A stretch of DNA of 64,000 bases from Pipra filicauda (lineage: Eukaryota > Chordata > Aves > Passeriformes > Pipridae). The notes under the pieces were generated by a model that ran no database searches, was not told where the DNA came from, and was given only the letters and a program-made list of their open reading frames with translations. A program made the position numbers and the translations under genes. Positions 1 through 12,705 of the stretch are shown here, in pieces. The stretch lies in assembly GCF_003945595.2 (NCBI RefSeq), contig NW_024104998.1, forward strand, positions 823,224-887,223, in the 5' to 3' direction. Position 1 is the first letter of the stretch, and each line of letters starts with the position of its first letter.

Positions 1-395
1 AAAACCAAACCAAAACAAAACCAAAAACCTTAATGGCTGGGATTAGAATTTTGAAACAAAATAAAATTAGGAATTTGAGAGCAGACAATAATGACAGACT
101 ACAATATATTTCTATTACATGTTGAAAATAAAAAGATGATATGTTCTCCTGAAAGTTATTATTGTAATCACAAATTACTTTCTTTGTCTTGGCCATGACA
201 AAATGCCACTTTAAAAAAAAAAAGTCCAGGACTTTCTCCGGCAGGAGAAATGAACCCAGCTCAAGAGAGATTACAAGTCAGAGTTACAATTTACTAAAAA
301 GATTACAATAAATACAATGATACAGAAAAAAATGGTTTTAACCTTCCAAAAGACAGATGTATAACCCAGCACACCAGGAAAAGAACAGAACAGTG
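1..395. other. AT-rich non-coding DNA, no feature seen
   Basis: Low-complexity A-rich start and a run of A near 213-224. No open frame, splice structure or repeat family that I can name. Confidence 0.6.
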
Positions 396-632
396 TTTAT
401 TAACTCCTGTGCTGAGCACCATGTGGCCTCTCTGGGTGTAAAGTAAAAGGAAAGGAAAAACTGTTGGTCCAGGTGATGGTCATAGTTCTGTCAAAGTAAT
501 GATCACATTCTTGCTGAGAGTGGTAGGCACAGTCCTGTTGAAGTTCTGGTCCTCCTCTGGATCCAACGAGTAGTACCAGAAGTCTGCAGCCTTTTGAACT
601 GCTGTCCCAGAAGCCAGCGTTCCTAGAGTTTG
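396..632 (-). other. Candidate 3'-terminal exon or processed-pseudogene end (unrecognised)
   Basis: Read on the minus strand, a frame of 50 codons runs from 632 to a TGA at 480-482. It contains a protein-like stretch (AADFWYYSLDPEEDQNFNR, then VPTTLSKNVIITLTEL at the end). About 80 nt after the stop is an AATAAA polyadenylation signal (plus-strand TTTATT, 396-401). A possible splice acceptor (CATAG) lies just before 632, but its pyrimidine tract is poor. The same frame continues upstream with two stops at short intervals (the TAG of that acceptor and a TGA). It may therefore be the last exon of a minus-strand gene or the tail of a decayed retrocopy. Composition is more GC-rich than its surroundings. 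I do not recognise the protein, and chance remains possible. Confidence 0.3.
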
Positions 633-3600
633 CTATGCATTGGACAAGCTGTTACACAACCCAGAGTACACTCACGAGTAAATGCAGAGTGACTGTAGAT
701 TAATTTGATTTAAAATACTACTTTCACATTTACACTGAAGATCGTCAGAGTACATTTGGGTATGATTTTTCAGGCATATTGGCTGTCTCCTAACAATGCC
801 ACTGTTTCAGTGGCAAACTAGGGACTATGTGAATGAATGATCCTTCTCTTAGCTTGAGATTGATTATTTTTTTATTTTTTTAAAGTTAATGACTGAATTA
901 AGTCATACATAAGAACATTAGTATGTTTAAAAGAAGAAATACTTTCTAAATATAACATCAATAAAGAATGCTTCTCCAATTTCCACCTTTCCTTTTTTTT
1001 TGGTCTTTAGCGACATCTTACATGGCTGGAGATTGTGACTCATTATCTAGATACCTAAAAAGATAGTTATAATTTGATAAGCACAGTTATAATTTTATGA
1101 AGGAGAAGGTGTCATACACATACATGCACACACATTCCTTTGTTAAAATACTTCATCGGATTCTGAATGTTGCGACCTTGCTTTCAGAACACTCATGTCA
1201 AAATAATACACTAGTATATGATCTCTAAGTATGTTCTGCTAAATATTCAAATTGACACAAATGAAGAAACGCTGGTGTCTCTCCAGAACTGCTTTGATTG
1301 CAGCTTAAAAATAATCTTTGTTTTTAATGCTCGGTAGCTGAAATTCTACTATAAACATTGGTTTAGAATATTAAATAAGAAATAGAACAACTTACTACTT
1401 CTTGTTCACATTTTTTAAAGCAAGTTGTGCTGCCCTGCTCACCATGCGCTATAGGAAATACAGACTACCTGTGCAACTAATACCCAGTGTCCACTACTGA
1501 TCTGTTTCAGGAAAGATAGAATAAATGGAAAACACTAAGGAAAAACAAATAGCTGATATAACACCTAGAGCTGGAATGTGTACTTATACAAATAACATTG
1601 CAAACTACTCTTCTCATGAGAAAACCCTAACCCTAATCTAATCCTAGCACTGTTCAATGGAATAGTCTTCATACAGAAGTTTTATTCCATTCACCTGTAA
1701 GACTGGAAGGTTTTTTAAAGTATATTATTAACCAAAGAGAAAGTTTTTGTAAGAGGAAGCACTGTTTTATACTAGAAATACATAAATAGCCTTACTTGAC
1801 ACAATTATCACTTGTGGGGTTTTATATGGGGCTGTCCCTTCAAGAAATGACATCACAATGATACTTCAGTTATAAGTGTTTGATTTATTTGTCATTTTTT
1901 TCTTTGAAATTGGTTATACTGCAGATTATATGCTCACTTGATGCTGCTGTTTATACAGTGGAGAGAGTGTGACAGGAAAGTAATATTATTTCATGTTCAG
2001 TAGCACTGCATCAGGCTGTGTTTGCTGGTTGGTTTCTCAATCAGTCAGAAAAACTGAGCCCTTGTGAGTGAGGTTATTAAAGCTTTTGGTATTCTTGTTC
2101 TGGAAAATTCAATTTTAATAGCTACAGGACACCACGCTGAATCAGTTGTCTGCTTTCAGGGACTTATGTTGGATGGGATCTCTAATGCCAAAGAGAGCTT
2201 CATCTTGACAGCAAGGATATAGCTGCTCAAAAAATAAATGATCACTATAGACCATTAGTGAAAATAACCTGATTTTATTTTACTAGCTGCTGTAAATATT
2301 TACTTTGACAACCCACTTTATCGAACTATGAGGATACAGTTTTGTGTATGATAAGACTGAAGGTCAATGCTTGTTTAATAAACTCTAAATAAAGAATTAT
2401 GTGACACATTGTACACATTTCACATCCAATGATGTATTAATGTATCATTGCACTCTGTATAATCAGCTCAAATGACTTCCTTTAAGGGGACAGAGATTGT
2501 TTCCCTTGCATCTTTTTTTAAAAAAAATAAAATTAAATGCACTATTAGTTAAATGACAGCAATCCAGCTAACATTTAAGGCGAATACTATATTAGATCTA
2601 TTGAATTTTTTAATTTTCAATGTCTTAAGGATATATGAGAGATAAACAAATTCAGCTTATATTACAACAGTTATAAAATAATTATCTGTTAATACTACAG
2701 TCAGATCTAATGCTAGAATTGACAAAAGCTCATATTTGGAATGGTGGTATAGCCTCAAGTTTTCCATACAGAAGTTTCACTACGAATTCTCTGTAGTATA
2801 TTTCTGCTTGGTTATTTATTCTGAATACCAACCGACGTGGACACATAAAGATATAGACAGAAATAAATATTTATAAGCCACAGAACAAAACAACTTTGAC
2901 TGAATGTTTGACACTGGATGGGAAATAGGCCCTCTGATTTCCATGGATAGATACAGGCTCAAATATAGGCCTAGATGTAATTTTCTCCAGTGTTGAGTTG
3001 TGCTGCTTCTTTTCTTAATGTTATTAGAATTTAAGCTATTGCAAAAACAAATGTAAAAATATTAAAATGACCACTCTGGTAGTCAGCTCTGGGATATTAA
3101 CCTGCCAAGTCCAGTTGTATGGATCAATCTCACTATGGCTCCCAAAGCAGCGCCTGAACTTTTAAAATTGTACTAGAACTATTTTATTCCTCTGCCTCCA
3201 GTTCCCTGAGTGTTCCTGAGCTTGCAGCTCCTACTTTAAGGAACTATGTTCATTTTTATCTTACTGTTGAAACATTTCTTTTTCCTATTTTTTTTATTTA
3301 ATAAAGAATTGTTTTAAACTACTGATTATAAATATGATTGTGATGTAAAAGATAAAAGATTGTTCTTGCTTTACTGTGAATTCATAGGGCAAAAGAATGC
3401 ATAAGGGAAAAGACAAGCATGTTCATAGGGCAAGAAAAATAAATCTTTTTCTTTGAATACTATTTTTATATTTCAGTAAAGTGGAATCTATGTTATCTGT
3501 GTGTATATATCAATCCAATTATTAGCCAAAATTACATGAAGTTATTTTTTTTCAGTCAAATCAAGCTTACAGGAAGATTGTTGGGATGCAAAGGAACTTG

Positions 3601-4404
3601 GGAAACTTTGAACTACCCAGGGTTGTAATTTCACACAGTGTCCCTTTCCAGTAACAACCTTCACTCTTTGAAAGAAATTCAGGTTTGTTCACACCACAGG
3701 CAGGAGGTGTTTACAAAGACTCAGTTGAGATGACTGTAAACCAAGCAGTTTAAATACTGGTGTTAAGTAGTAACAAGTAGTATTTTGCAGGAAATTATCA
3801 AATTTCCCAATAAATTTAGAATGTTCAGGGCCAGTATTTAAAGGTGATATCTATCACAAATTCCTTCTTCTGATCTTATTCAATTCTCCTGGTGTTAGCC
3901 CAGATCTCAGGAAGAAAAATGACATTAATACTCTGTGGTCAGGAAAATGGCATCAGTTTATGTTCCTTTAGCTAGCTGTATTAGCTCCACAGTATTAATC
4001 ACAGCAGTTACAGCTTATGAACCCAGGTATTCCATGACATTGGTAAAATGTCATAGTGTCATATTATTAGTATAAATTGGTTACACTATTAACTGAAAAG
4101 GCTCATAGTAACCATGAACTAAGAAGAACATACATATTAGAAGGGGTACCATTCTTTTAAAGCAAGTTCTGTCTGTTGTATCAGCAGACAAGGGTAAGAT
4201 ACCTGAAAGATAGCAGCATCAGAGTTTCTTTAAAGAGTAGGAAAGTCTGCTTCTCTCCTCCACCTTTCAAGAAACTATAAGACAGAGTCCATTTCCCCAA
4301 GAATTAAAAAAAAATTTAACAAATGCAACTTTTCTGTAAAAGTTCTGAATCACGTATAGCTAAACTCAGGAGTTATTTATGGGAGCATATTCGATGCAGT
4401 AGCC
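633..4404. other. Gene-free AT-rich stretch
   Basis: No convincing exon, RNA gene or transposon seen on either strand. The only notable detail is two copies of a telomere-type CCCTAA unit near 1624-1640, too short to call an interstitial telomere. Old unrecognisable repeats may be present. Confidence 0.5.
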
Positions 4405-4736
4405 TACTTGTGGGCTTCCAGTACCTGAAAGGAGCCCATAAGATAGAGAACTTTTTACAAGAGCAGGTAGTGACAGGACAAGGGCAGATATGTTTCAGAC
4501 TCAAAGAGAGTAGCTTTAGTTTAGATATTGGAAGAAATTCTTTACTGTGAGGGGTGGTGAGGCACTGGAACAGGCTGCCTAGAGAAGCTGTGGATGTTCC
4601 ATTCCTGGTAGTGTTTAAGGCCAGTTGGAATGGAGCTCTGAGGAACCTGGTCGAGTGAGTATCCCTGTCCATGCTGGGGGGTGGAACTAAACGATTGCTA
4701 AAGTCCCTTCCAATCCAGGCCATTCTATGATTCTGT
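4405..4736 (+). mobile_element. CR1 LINE, 3' end, 5'-truncated
   Basis: The segment follows the usual CR1 3' order. A 'gggcttccagtacctgaaagg' type stretch is followed by the block around 'ctttactgtgaggg' and 'aggcactggaacaggctgcc', then 'ggaactaaacgat', 'gtcccttccaatcc' and the tail 'cattctatgattctg' at 4721-4735. Only the last third of a kilobase is present, the normal fate of CR1 copies that were truncated during reverse transcription. The final codons of ORF2 are broken by stops. The copy is moderately diverged. Adjacent sequence shows no clear target-site duplication, as usual for CR1. Confidence 0.9.
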
Positions 4737-4855
4737 ACTGAATACTTTTTGATACTGCATGAAGGGAGGGCCTATTCTGCCTATTCACCTCTGGCTCTGT
4801 AGTTATTTCTCTAGTTTTGAGGTCTCCAGAACCAGAGTATACCTTTAGCTCTGTG

Positions 4856-4942
4856 AGGTGTGTGTGTGTGTAAAAACCTATGTATGCCTTTCACTTTTTG
4901 TATATGTGTGTGTGTGTGTGTGTCTGTGTGTGTCTGTGTATC
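4856..4942. repeat. Interrupted (TG)n microsatellite
   Basis: Two TG runs (about 4857-4870 and 4906-4942) separated by a T-rich spacer, with TC interruptions in the second. Confidence 0.95.
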
Positions 4943-6764
4943 ATTTACTGTTTACTATAGTGCTGATGCATCCTGAAGAGATGCAGGGCCTGAGATGTTT
5001 TATCTCCTGTCACAGCTCACTTCAATTAAATTAATGGATCCATTCAGTTCTCTCTTTCCTCTTTCAGCTGCATCACTGCCGAATACATTAAAAAGATCTT
5101 AAGTCTCAAGATGGTACACTATGGCATTAGCCACGGCACTCATTTCCCTCTGTCTTCTTTCTCTGTAAAACAAATAATTAATGAGATCTCTACCTCAATA
5201 GAGTACTTCATCAATATTTTGTAGCAATAGGAAAAAAAAGATGCTCTTGTAGGAGCTTTTCTCTACAATTGTGTAGGATTTGGTGGGCAAATGATGTAAT
5301 TCTAAAATGACAAAATATGATGATTTTTTCCAGTTTGCTCTTTTTTTCTGAGAAAAATTATTCTAAAAGCCCATCTACTGACTGCATCTGTTGTAAAGTT
5401 AGGTGCCATTTGAATTTTAGACTACTTATTGTAGAATATGTAATTGCTAAGGATTTTATACAACCATCAAAATATAATGTTCAGTGTTTTAATTCAATTA
5501 ATAAAAAATAATTATACTGCATATAATGTCAGCTATTCTCTTTTCTTTACAGAGAAATTATCTACCTTGACATCATTAATCTCTTCATGCTATTTAAATG
5601 AAAATTTCATACAGAAAATATATTATAACATAGACAGTGGTGCAGAAATTTATCCCAAGGCTAAGTAACAGTTTTACAGCAGAGACATTAGCTTTCAGTC
5701 CTGTAGTTCTAGCCTGATTCATTTTAATCTTTTCTTAAAAAAATTTATTTCAAAAACCTAAATAGTCTTCATGATTCTGTTGTTGAAGTGACACTGATTA
5801 TTTAGCTGAATACCAGGCCTCTTACTGCGAATCATGCACTGATTTGCAATTACTTTTTGCCTTAGGTTTTGAAAAAGGAATATAGTAATTTTAATTTAAT
5901 GATTTGGCTGCAAACGGGATGTGAATGAATAGAGAACATTTGACTACGTTGAGAGGGAAAGAGTCAAATAGAGTCTTACTGAGTCGTTAAAATATAATGG
6001 CAATTTTTACTGAAATGACAATTTCATTACATTAAAATTAGAACATTACCTTTTGATGAAAAATACAAACATGTAGTACTGGCCTCCAAATAAATTCCAC
6101 TAAATATCACTATACTGTTGTGATAAAAATAGTCCATTCTTGCAGGATAGGCATAACTGCAACTGCATGGAAATGCAAACTGTCCCTTCTGCGTATTGAT
6201 ACTTGCAGGAGAAAAGATCTTAGAGACAAAAGCCTGTGAACTACATGGCAATCAATTTGTAAACAGCAGTAATGGCACAATTGTTCCAGACATTCCTTTT
6301 TCATTACAAGGTAATTTTGGCTGTGCATGAACTAAAAAAAGCATCCTTCCCAGAGAATGATCTCTGGCCCCAAGACAGGTGTGCACAGTGGCTCAACTCC
6401 AAGTTGCTCAGGGTGAGCTCTCAAGCCTGGGACAAGTGCACTGAGCAACTGACCTGAATCTGCTACGGCTTCCGCATGTTGCCTCTGTGACTATGATAAG
6501 TTTGTGCAGTCAAAACCAGGTGCAGTTTCTCACTTAAATTGGCTGAATCAATATAAAAAGACACAACATAGACTCTTGCAACAGTATTTTTGCAACAGTC
6601 AACTGACACTGTGCTGTAGCACGGAAAGCATGGTGAAGGTTTGGCCCTTTTGAGGACAGAGACTTTGAAGATAGCTTGGAAGAACTGATAGAATAGAGGG
6701 GGATGAACCTAATGCAATTCTATCTGTACTGCTCAATCTCAGAAACTATAGCCAAGACTAAACT
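4943..6764. other. Gene-free stretch
   Basis: No supported gene or transposon. A strong acceptor-like tract occurs at about 5527-5550 (cttttctttacag), but the following frame reaches a stop without a GT donor, so it is probably a pseudo-exon. Confidence 0.5.
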
Positions 6765-6801
6765 ATCTACGCATCTATCCATCTATCTACCTACCTATTT
6801 C
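6765..6801. repeat. Imperfect (CTAT)n/(CTAC)n tetranucleotide repeat
   Basis: Successive ctat and ctac units with single-base variants (ctatctacgcatctatccatctatc...). Confidence 0.85.
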
Positions 6802-6994
6802 AACCTTTATGGGTCCAAAATCTTTAAATTTTCTGCTATTAATATCTCATCTTTGAGATTAAAAAAAAAAAAAATTACAGAAAGGGGGAGTTGAAGGGGT
6901 TAATAGAGGGTCTATTAGCTCCCAGGATGGAGATATTGACTGGGAAAATTTTCAGGTGTATCCTTGATGATAAGGAAGTCAGTATGCAGCCCTA

Positions 6995-7269
6995 ATGGAG
7001 AAAACAAAAACAGACTGTGAAGTTGGTAGGCCTAGGATGTGGGAACTGCAATCAGGCCTTGAGCTTTGCCAAATGTATCGCCCACAGAACCTAGCCAATG
7101 AAAACACTGTTGCTTGCTTACCTAAAATAAGGATACTGCTTGCTGCTAGCAAGGGGTATAAAAAAGCAGATGAGAAAATAAAGAGAATTCAGACATCTTT
7201 TGTGCACATAACTGAGTGTAAAGATACACTCCTTGTATCTTTATCGGTCATCATGACTCTCCACTGACA
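6995..7269 (+). promoter_or_regulatory. Compact promoter-like segment, possible degraded LTR
   Basis: A CCAAT box (7095-7099) lies about 60 nt upstream of a good TATA box (TATAAAA, 7157-7163). An AATAAA follows at 7177-7182. CCAAT, TATA and a nearby polyadenylation signal in this order are typical of a retroviral U3-R region, and the block could run from TG at about 7014 to CA at 7269. No flanking target duplication is visible and I do not recognise the family. An open frame of 90 codons crosses it, but it looks non-functional. Chance co-occurrence is quite possible in AT-rich DNA. Confidence 0.25.
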
Positions 7270-8667
7270 GAACATCATGGGACTAATGATATAGTTCTCT
7301 GTTCACAGGAACAACTCATGTAGTTGGGAGTGTAGTGCCTAGCTGCTAAAGGATTAACACTGTGAGCACAGTGTTGCACCCAGTAGCAAGGAAAAAACCA
7401 ACTTCTGGCATGAATTTCTAGAATGGATTGCTTTTTCTTTGGAGACAAAACATTCTGACAATAACATAAAGTCCTTCCAGGATACAGATTCCATATGTAG
7501 TTTCAGTGATGAAACCAAAATCACTTTGGATTTTGTCCTTGCAACCTACAGAAATATTGACTACACTATTGCATTTGAGTTTATCAGGCTCACCTGTGAC
7601 ATTATCCAGCTAAACTAAAACTTTTTTCAGTTGAAACAGCTCTTCCTTTTGCCCTGGAGCAGCGTGTGGCAGCACTGACAGCTTTTGTTGCTGTCCTGTT
7701 TTTATTCTTACATTGGGCAAAAGGATGATTCCTTGTATATATTTTTTTTTTGGTAGCTATTTTGAGAAGTTCACTTATCTCCAGGAGACAGTTGCAACTG
7801 CTTCTGGAAACTTTCTTGTTGCTGTTGCACATTTTCAAATTTCTAAGAATTGCTTACGATAATAAATAAAAGTAAGGAGAAGAAAATACTTAAGTAATGA
7901 CTTGGATTCAGAAACAGGTCTTGGTTTTGAATATTTCTGTGAGCCAATTATTTCTCCAGGCAATTAATTTTCCAATTTTCATCCTTTCACTTATATTCCA
8001 GGTAAATAACCTTTTCTGAAACAAACAGTTTGTTAACTAAAACATTCATATTGCTAATTGATTTAATAAAAGTCTTAGTAGTGCCATATCTGTAAAATTT
8101 TGTGTATATATAAAGAAGAGGAAAATGTATTGTGCAGTTGATCTCAATATTCACCTCCTGCCTCTAGTGATCGGTTAACAATGTAAACCAGATTGAAATC
8201 CTACAAAAACATTCACAATTATTTTGGAAGATTGGCTTATTATTGTTGGATTACTTTTGTCATTCAAAAATACTGCTACCATATTTCTAAGCAGAGAGAT
8301 TATTCAAGAATTCATTGCTCAATTAATTACATCTTCTTCATTGTGCTCTCTATTACTCCATTCCTAAAAAAGCCCACAAACAAAAAACTCCAACAATTGA
8401 AACTTGATTCCTCTTCCAAGTTACTTGAGTTCACCAGATTTTGATCAAGAAATTTGTAAATGACCTGAAGATGCATCATATTTATCATATATTGAGATCT
8501 TGTCTTGCTTTGTACAACTTTGGAAGTGGTCTGTGGAAGGGATTAGAAAGTTCAAAGAAGAATTGAAAGTAGAATTAATTTTACTTACTTGTTTTTCTGG
8601 CTCATTCAAATAAATTTGTTTGTCAGTCATACTTCTGTGATTCCTTGGGATGGAGCTCTTATCAGAG
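7270..8667. other. Gene-free stretch
   Basis: No exon or named repeat seen. An 8-bp hairpin (aacactgt / acagtgtt) sits at 7356-7375. Confidence 0.5.
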
Positions 8668-8740
8668 GCTAAAACTTCTTTTAGTCATTTCCTCTGGTGT
8701 AACTTAAGGCCACTTCCTCTTGTCCTTTCACAAAGTAATG
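8668..8740 (-). mobile_element. Small antisense CR1 fragment
   Basis: The run 'ggtgtaacttaaggccacttcctcttgtcc' corresponds to the reverse complement of the CR1 ORF2 3' region, where the consensus has the related 'caacttgaggccatttcctcttgtcc'. Both flanks are lost. It is short and diverged, so the family call rests on this block alone. Confidence 0.6.
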
Positions 8741-8790
8741 ACTTAGCATATGCTAACCCATACAACTTAGTGAAGTCCAACCCATACAGT

Positions 8791-8864
8791 TTTAAATTAT
8801 ACAAATATCAAGAAAAGAGATTAGAAGAAGAAGAAGTAAAGAAAGAGAAAAAGAGAGAGTTATA
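8791..8864. repeat. Purine-rich (GAA/GA) tract
   Basis: Almost uninterrupted A and G between about 8808 and 8861, including gaagaagaag and gagagag units. Confidence 0.8.
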
Positions 8865-8930
8865 GCTACCACCCCAGATTCAGCACAGATCCAGCTATGA
8901 TGAGTCCAGGAAATGGCAGGGCTGCAACCA

Positions 8931-9280
8931 TGTGTTGGTTTTATCTGCTCTGGACCCCTGTGGCCACCCCAACCAGGCGAGACTTTTGGCCCACTGGCCA
9001 GTCTGGGTCCCCGGGACAGGAGCAGTGCTCCCAGTGTGCCAGCCATTCTGAGGCTGGGTTAGGGGCTTCTGGGGGTGTGGTGTGGGGCCATAGGTGTGCC
9101 AGTGAGTGACAACAGCTTGGGGCTGGCCCATGAGTCTCCAAGGGGCTGGGGCATGGGCCAGGGCAGCACTCCACCCTTGTGAAGTTTGACCTGTCGCTTC
9201 CCTCACACACACACACACACACACTTGAGTTGGTCTGAGCCAATAATAAATATAATAATCCAGTGTCTCACACCACCACA
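8931..9280 (+). mobile_element. Candidate solo LTR (GC-rich, ~350 bp)
   Basis: A sharply GC-rich block in AT-rich surroundings. It starts TGTGTTGGTTTT and ends CACCACCACA, so it has TG...CA ends whose outer dozen bases are roughly inverted (about 9 of 12). An AATAAA at about 9246-9251 lies some 30 nt from the 3' end, where an LTR would carry its R/U5 polyadenylation signal. A (CA)n run lies inside (9204-9224). I see no flanking target-site duplication and no internal retroviral sequence, so it would be a solo LTR. I cannot name the family. A GC-rich unrelated repeat is the alternative. Confidence 0.4.
9204..9224. repeat. (CA)n microsatellite
   Basis: About ten uninterrupted CA units inside the GC-rich block. 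Confidence 0.95.
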
Positions 9281-12200
9281 TGGATTGGAAAAATCATTAG
9301 GATGAGAGCAATTGGACTTTCTTCTGTAGTAATGGGATCCTAAACTAGCAGACAGAGGGAGGAAAAGGAGAGGAGGAAAAGGACAATATACAAGAAATCG
9401 TGTAGCGCAACAACAGGAACTCAGTCAATATAGAAACTCTACTCTATGCAAGTAATTGTCTCCCACCCTGTGAGACTCAAAAAAATTGCAGGCAAGGTGT
9501 AAACTAGGATCCGGGGAAGAGTTTATGAAACCAGCCTGTCAGCAGTTTCCTTCATTTTTGCACTTGGCTCTTAATGCAGCATCGTTCTTCAGCGAGGTGT
9601 AGCATTTCATTTATTCCTTATTTATTATTCAATTATTCATTATTTAATAACAATGTGCCAAGCATTTGACAATTTTTTAAAACTGTTTTTGATACTGCTG
9701 GACTTGTAAGCTGAGCTCCAAAATAGTATAGCAAGTCCAATGTAAGATTCTCTGTTGCCCATCTGCTATTGCACTGCAATTGCACCCTCTTTAAGAGCAA
9801 GCCCATTTTCAACAGGTAGGCTGCCTCACATTTTGGTGCTGATAATCTTACAGGTCCAGGTATCATCATAATCCAAACAAATATACATATCCCAGATCAC
9901 CACCCTCATCCCTCTCACCAACCAGGTTTCAGGGGTATCCCCAGGACCTGTTTATACCCAGGGAAAAGAGAAATGTCAGGCTGTACCATGGGAAAATTAC
10001 ATTTGGTCTGGTTGCCTTGAGGGAATCAAAGGTATAACAGAACTACCTACTCAGCTTGTTATTCCGTTCAGGATCCTGGATTTGGACCAAATACTTTCCC
10101 AACTTGCCAAAACCTGTATTGGTTTGTACTTTAGTTGGGGGTGTAAATACTAAGTCTGTCATAGAACCTGGATGTTCTTATCCCATGTAATTTTTTTTCA
10201 TAATTTTGTTGTCACCCTATAACCTCCCTTACCTCCAAATCCAAATAGCTGTATCTTTCATTACACTCTTTTGAGCTCCCTTTCAATTCTCTATCCTTAG
10301 TGCAAAAACATCTTGTTTGGTTACTGGGCAAAAAAATAAAACATGCTGTTGTCTTGTACACTACAACTGTGCATTGTAGTGTGGGTAGGAACTCTGTTTC
10401 CAGTGAGTGCAAAAGTCTGGGTAGCTGCAAGTAAAAATGACTTCAAAAATGTCTTGATCAATGCTCACAGTTACAGCTTTGTAAACAGAGCAGGGTCTAA
10501 GGACTTGGTGTGCTACACAGTCATTGTGGTGACAGACCTAGTGTGAACACATCTCTTTTTAGGACAGATAAATCCTTTCATTCCAGTTACAAAGAATTTG
10601 CACTCAGGGCTCTGCTGGTTCACCTCAACACAAATGCTAGATAATAAGAAACTAGATAGCTTGAACTGTGCTTTAACCAGGAGGGGTCATCTGGGTTGTA
10701 ACGAGATCCCCTGCCAGAGCTGTATTTGTGGCATAGAAAGGATTAGGATAGGAAAACAGTGAATCTGGAGTGAGATAGATACAGCTGCACATACCTGGCA
10801 CACAGATTTCTGTGGTTGTATTTGACTGCCTGCCAATATAAAAGCCTGACTTATTAGTCGATCTACATAGTTGTTTCACATAAAAGTGACATATCCTCTG
10901 GAACTAACACTACCAGTCTTCTCCCCCATACCAGGCTCTCTGTTTGGGCTACAACCACTACTCCTTTCCTGCAGACTGAGACGGTATCAAGTTATCCACC
11001 CTTTCAACAACTCTGTAGCAGAGGTATTGAATTAAAATGAGGTAGCTACAGGTGGCAGCAGCTGCTAAAGTATGGCGGGTTTAAACTTTGTACTGAGTCT
11101 ACTCTATCTTTTTGTTTGTCTGTTTTATTCAAGCAGTGTACTGATTATAAAGTTTCATTGAGTTGTGGAAGGATATTTTCTATGTTCTTTTTTCCCAGTA
11201 AAAACTGGGTAGCCATTCAATATCAGCAGTTTTTAATCTCATTGACAAAACTTGTTAGTGTTTTTAAGAAATAAAAATGAAAGGAAAAAAAAATTTTTTT
11301 AAATAACCTAGTCCTTTAAAAGAAAAGGGGGTAAAAAAAGAAAACATGATACAAAGAGAAGCTTATTGTACATGAAATACAAGCAATGTAAAAAGGACTG
11401 GAAGGAAGGTATTCAGATTCTGACAATCCTACTGGGCAAGTGCTTTTGAAACGTATTGTAGGAAAATCAGGTGATATATACAAACATGCATCACCAATAG
11501 ACCAGGTTGCTCAAGGATTGGTAGAGGTTACATACTGGATGAATAGCAGTAACCTAGAAATCTCAAGTAATAGTAAAAGCACTGTTCTACCTCTTTTCTT
11601 CTGAACCGTGAGTATACACAGTCCAGCCTAAACAGCATAGTATACTGGCTTTGAAATGTAAAAACCAGGTAAGAGTTTGAATAGATATTTTGGGGAGTGA
11701 AAACATATGAACAAACTTAATTGTCCTCATGCAACACATATGAATACAAAGTCTGGAAGATAAGTACTAGAGACTTGGGTTTGAATTATCAGTTTGGCAT
11801 CTTAGACAAAGTGTCACTAACTCATTTCTGCTATCCATCTGTTACCGATGTGCCAGGTGTAATGACCACTGATGTTAAAAATAAGATTATTGATGGATCA
11901 AGACACCTCTCAGTCAAAAAATATGAATAGTGTAGTCTTGATATTTTCAAGAGAAGACAGATTCTCATCAAATAAACTGTAAGAAAATGCTCTTCTCCTG
12001 TTTTCTTTTTGTTGTTGTATGTTAATAAACATCTCTAAGCAAACAATTCTTTCTTCTCATCCTTGGAGCTATAGCTGTGATGTTAACAGCTGACAAGACT
12101 GTTCAGCACATGTGTGGGGTAATTTCTTGTGGTACTTTAGCAGTTGACCCACCAGGTGGTTTTACCTAAACACCTGCAGGTTTTTTAAGTCACGCCTATG

Positions 12201-12705
12201 ATTATCCTGCAAAGGAAGACAGGACATCTGTAATTATGTAATGATTATATACAATTTAACTGGGGCAGATAGGAATAGAAAAGATTCGTTTCCTCAAATA
12301 TTTTACAGAAACAATTAGGAATTGAAGTAGTGAACACTGCTTTTAATAAAGCAAAGTAATCCAGCACTATTACAAGTAATTTTGTTGTTGCATATATTCT
12401 AGGCTCAAAGAATTAAAAGCAAAAAATTAAAAGCAGCAAAGAAAAGCTGAAAGACAATTACTTATTCTGTTTCATCTTGATGAATCAAGAGAGAATACGC
12501 TTTGTGTAAAGTGGTTTTGGATGTGGCAAACTATAGGGGATGACATGGAAAAATCTTCTTTAAGAGGGAGGGTATAAGGATCAAAATCCAACTGTAATTC
12601 ACAACAGAAACTTTAAATTATCTGAACAGAACATGTATTCAGATTGCCTGGTGTGAAATAGCATCTTGCACTGGCCTGCTTTCACATGTTAAGTAACTAA
12701 CCTTG
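9281..12705. other. Gene-free stretch
   Basis: No supported gene. The part around 9890-10080 and 10600-10880 is somewhat less AT-rich and may hold old unrecognised repeats. A-rich runs occur near 11285-11340. Confidence 0.5.

Noticed and set aside
1624..1640. Interstitial telomere repeat
   Set aside because: Only about two CCCTAA units, followed by degenerate sequence. Too short.
10673..10879. Minus-strand 68-codon frame as a retroviral envelope fragment
   Set aside because: The Cys- and Asn-containing product looked suggestive, but no envelope motif could be confirmed and no retroviral sequence is nearby.
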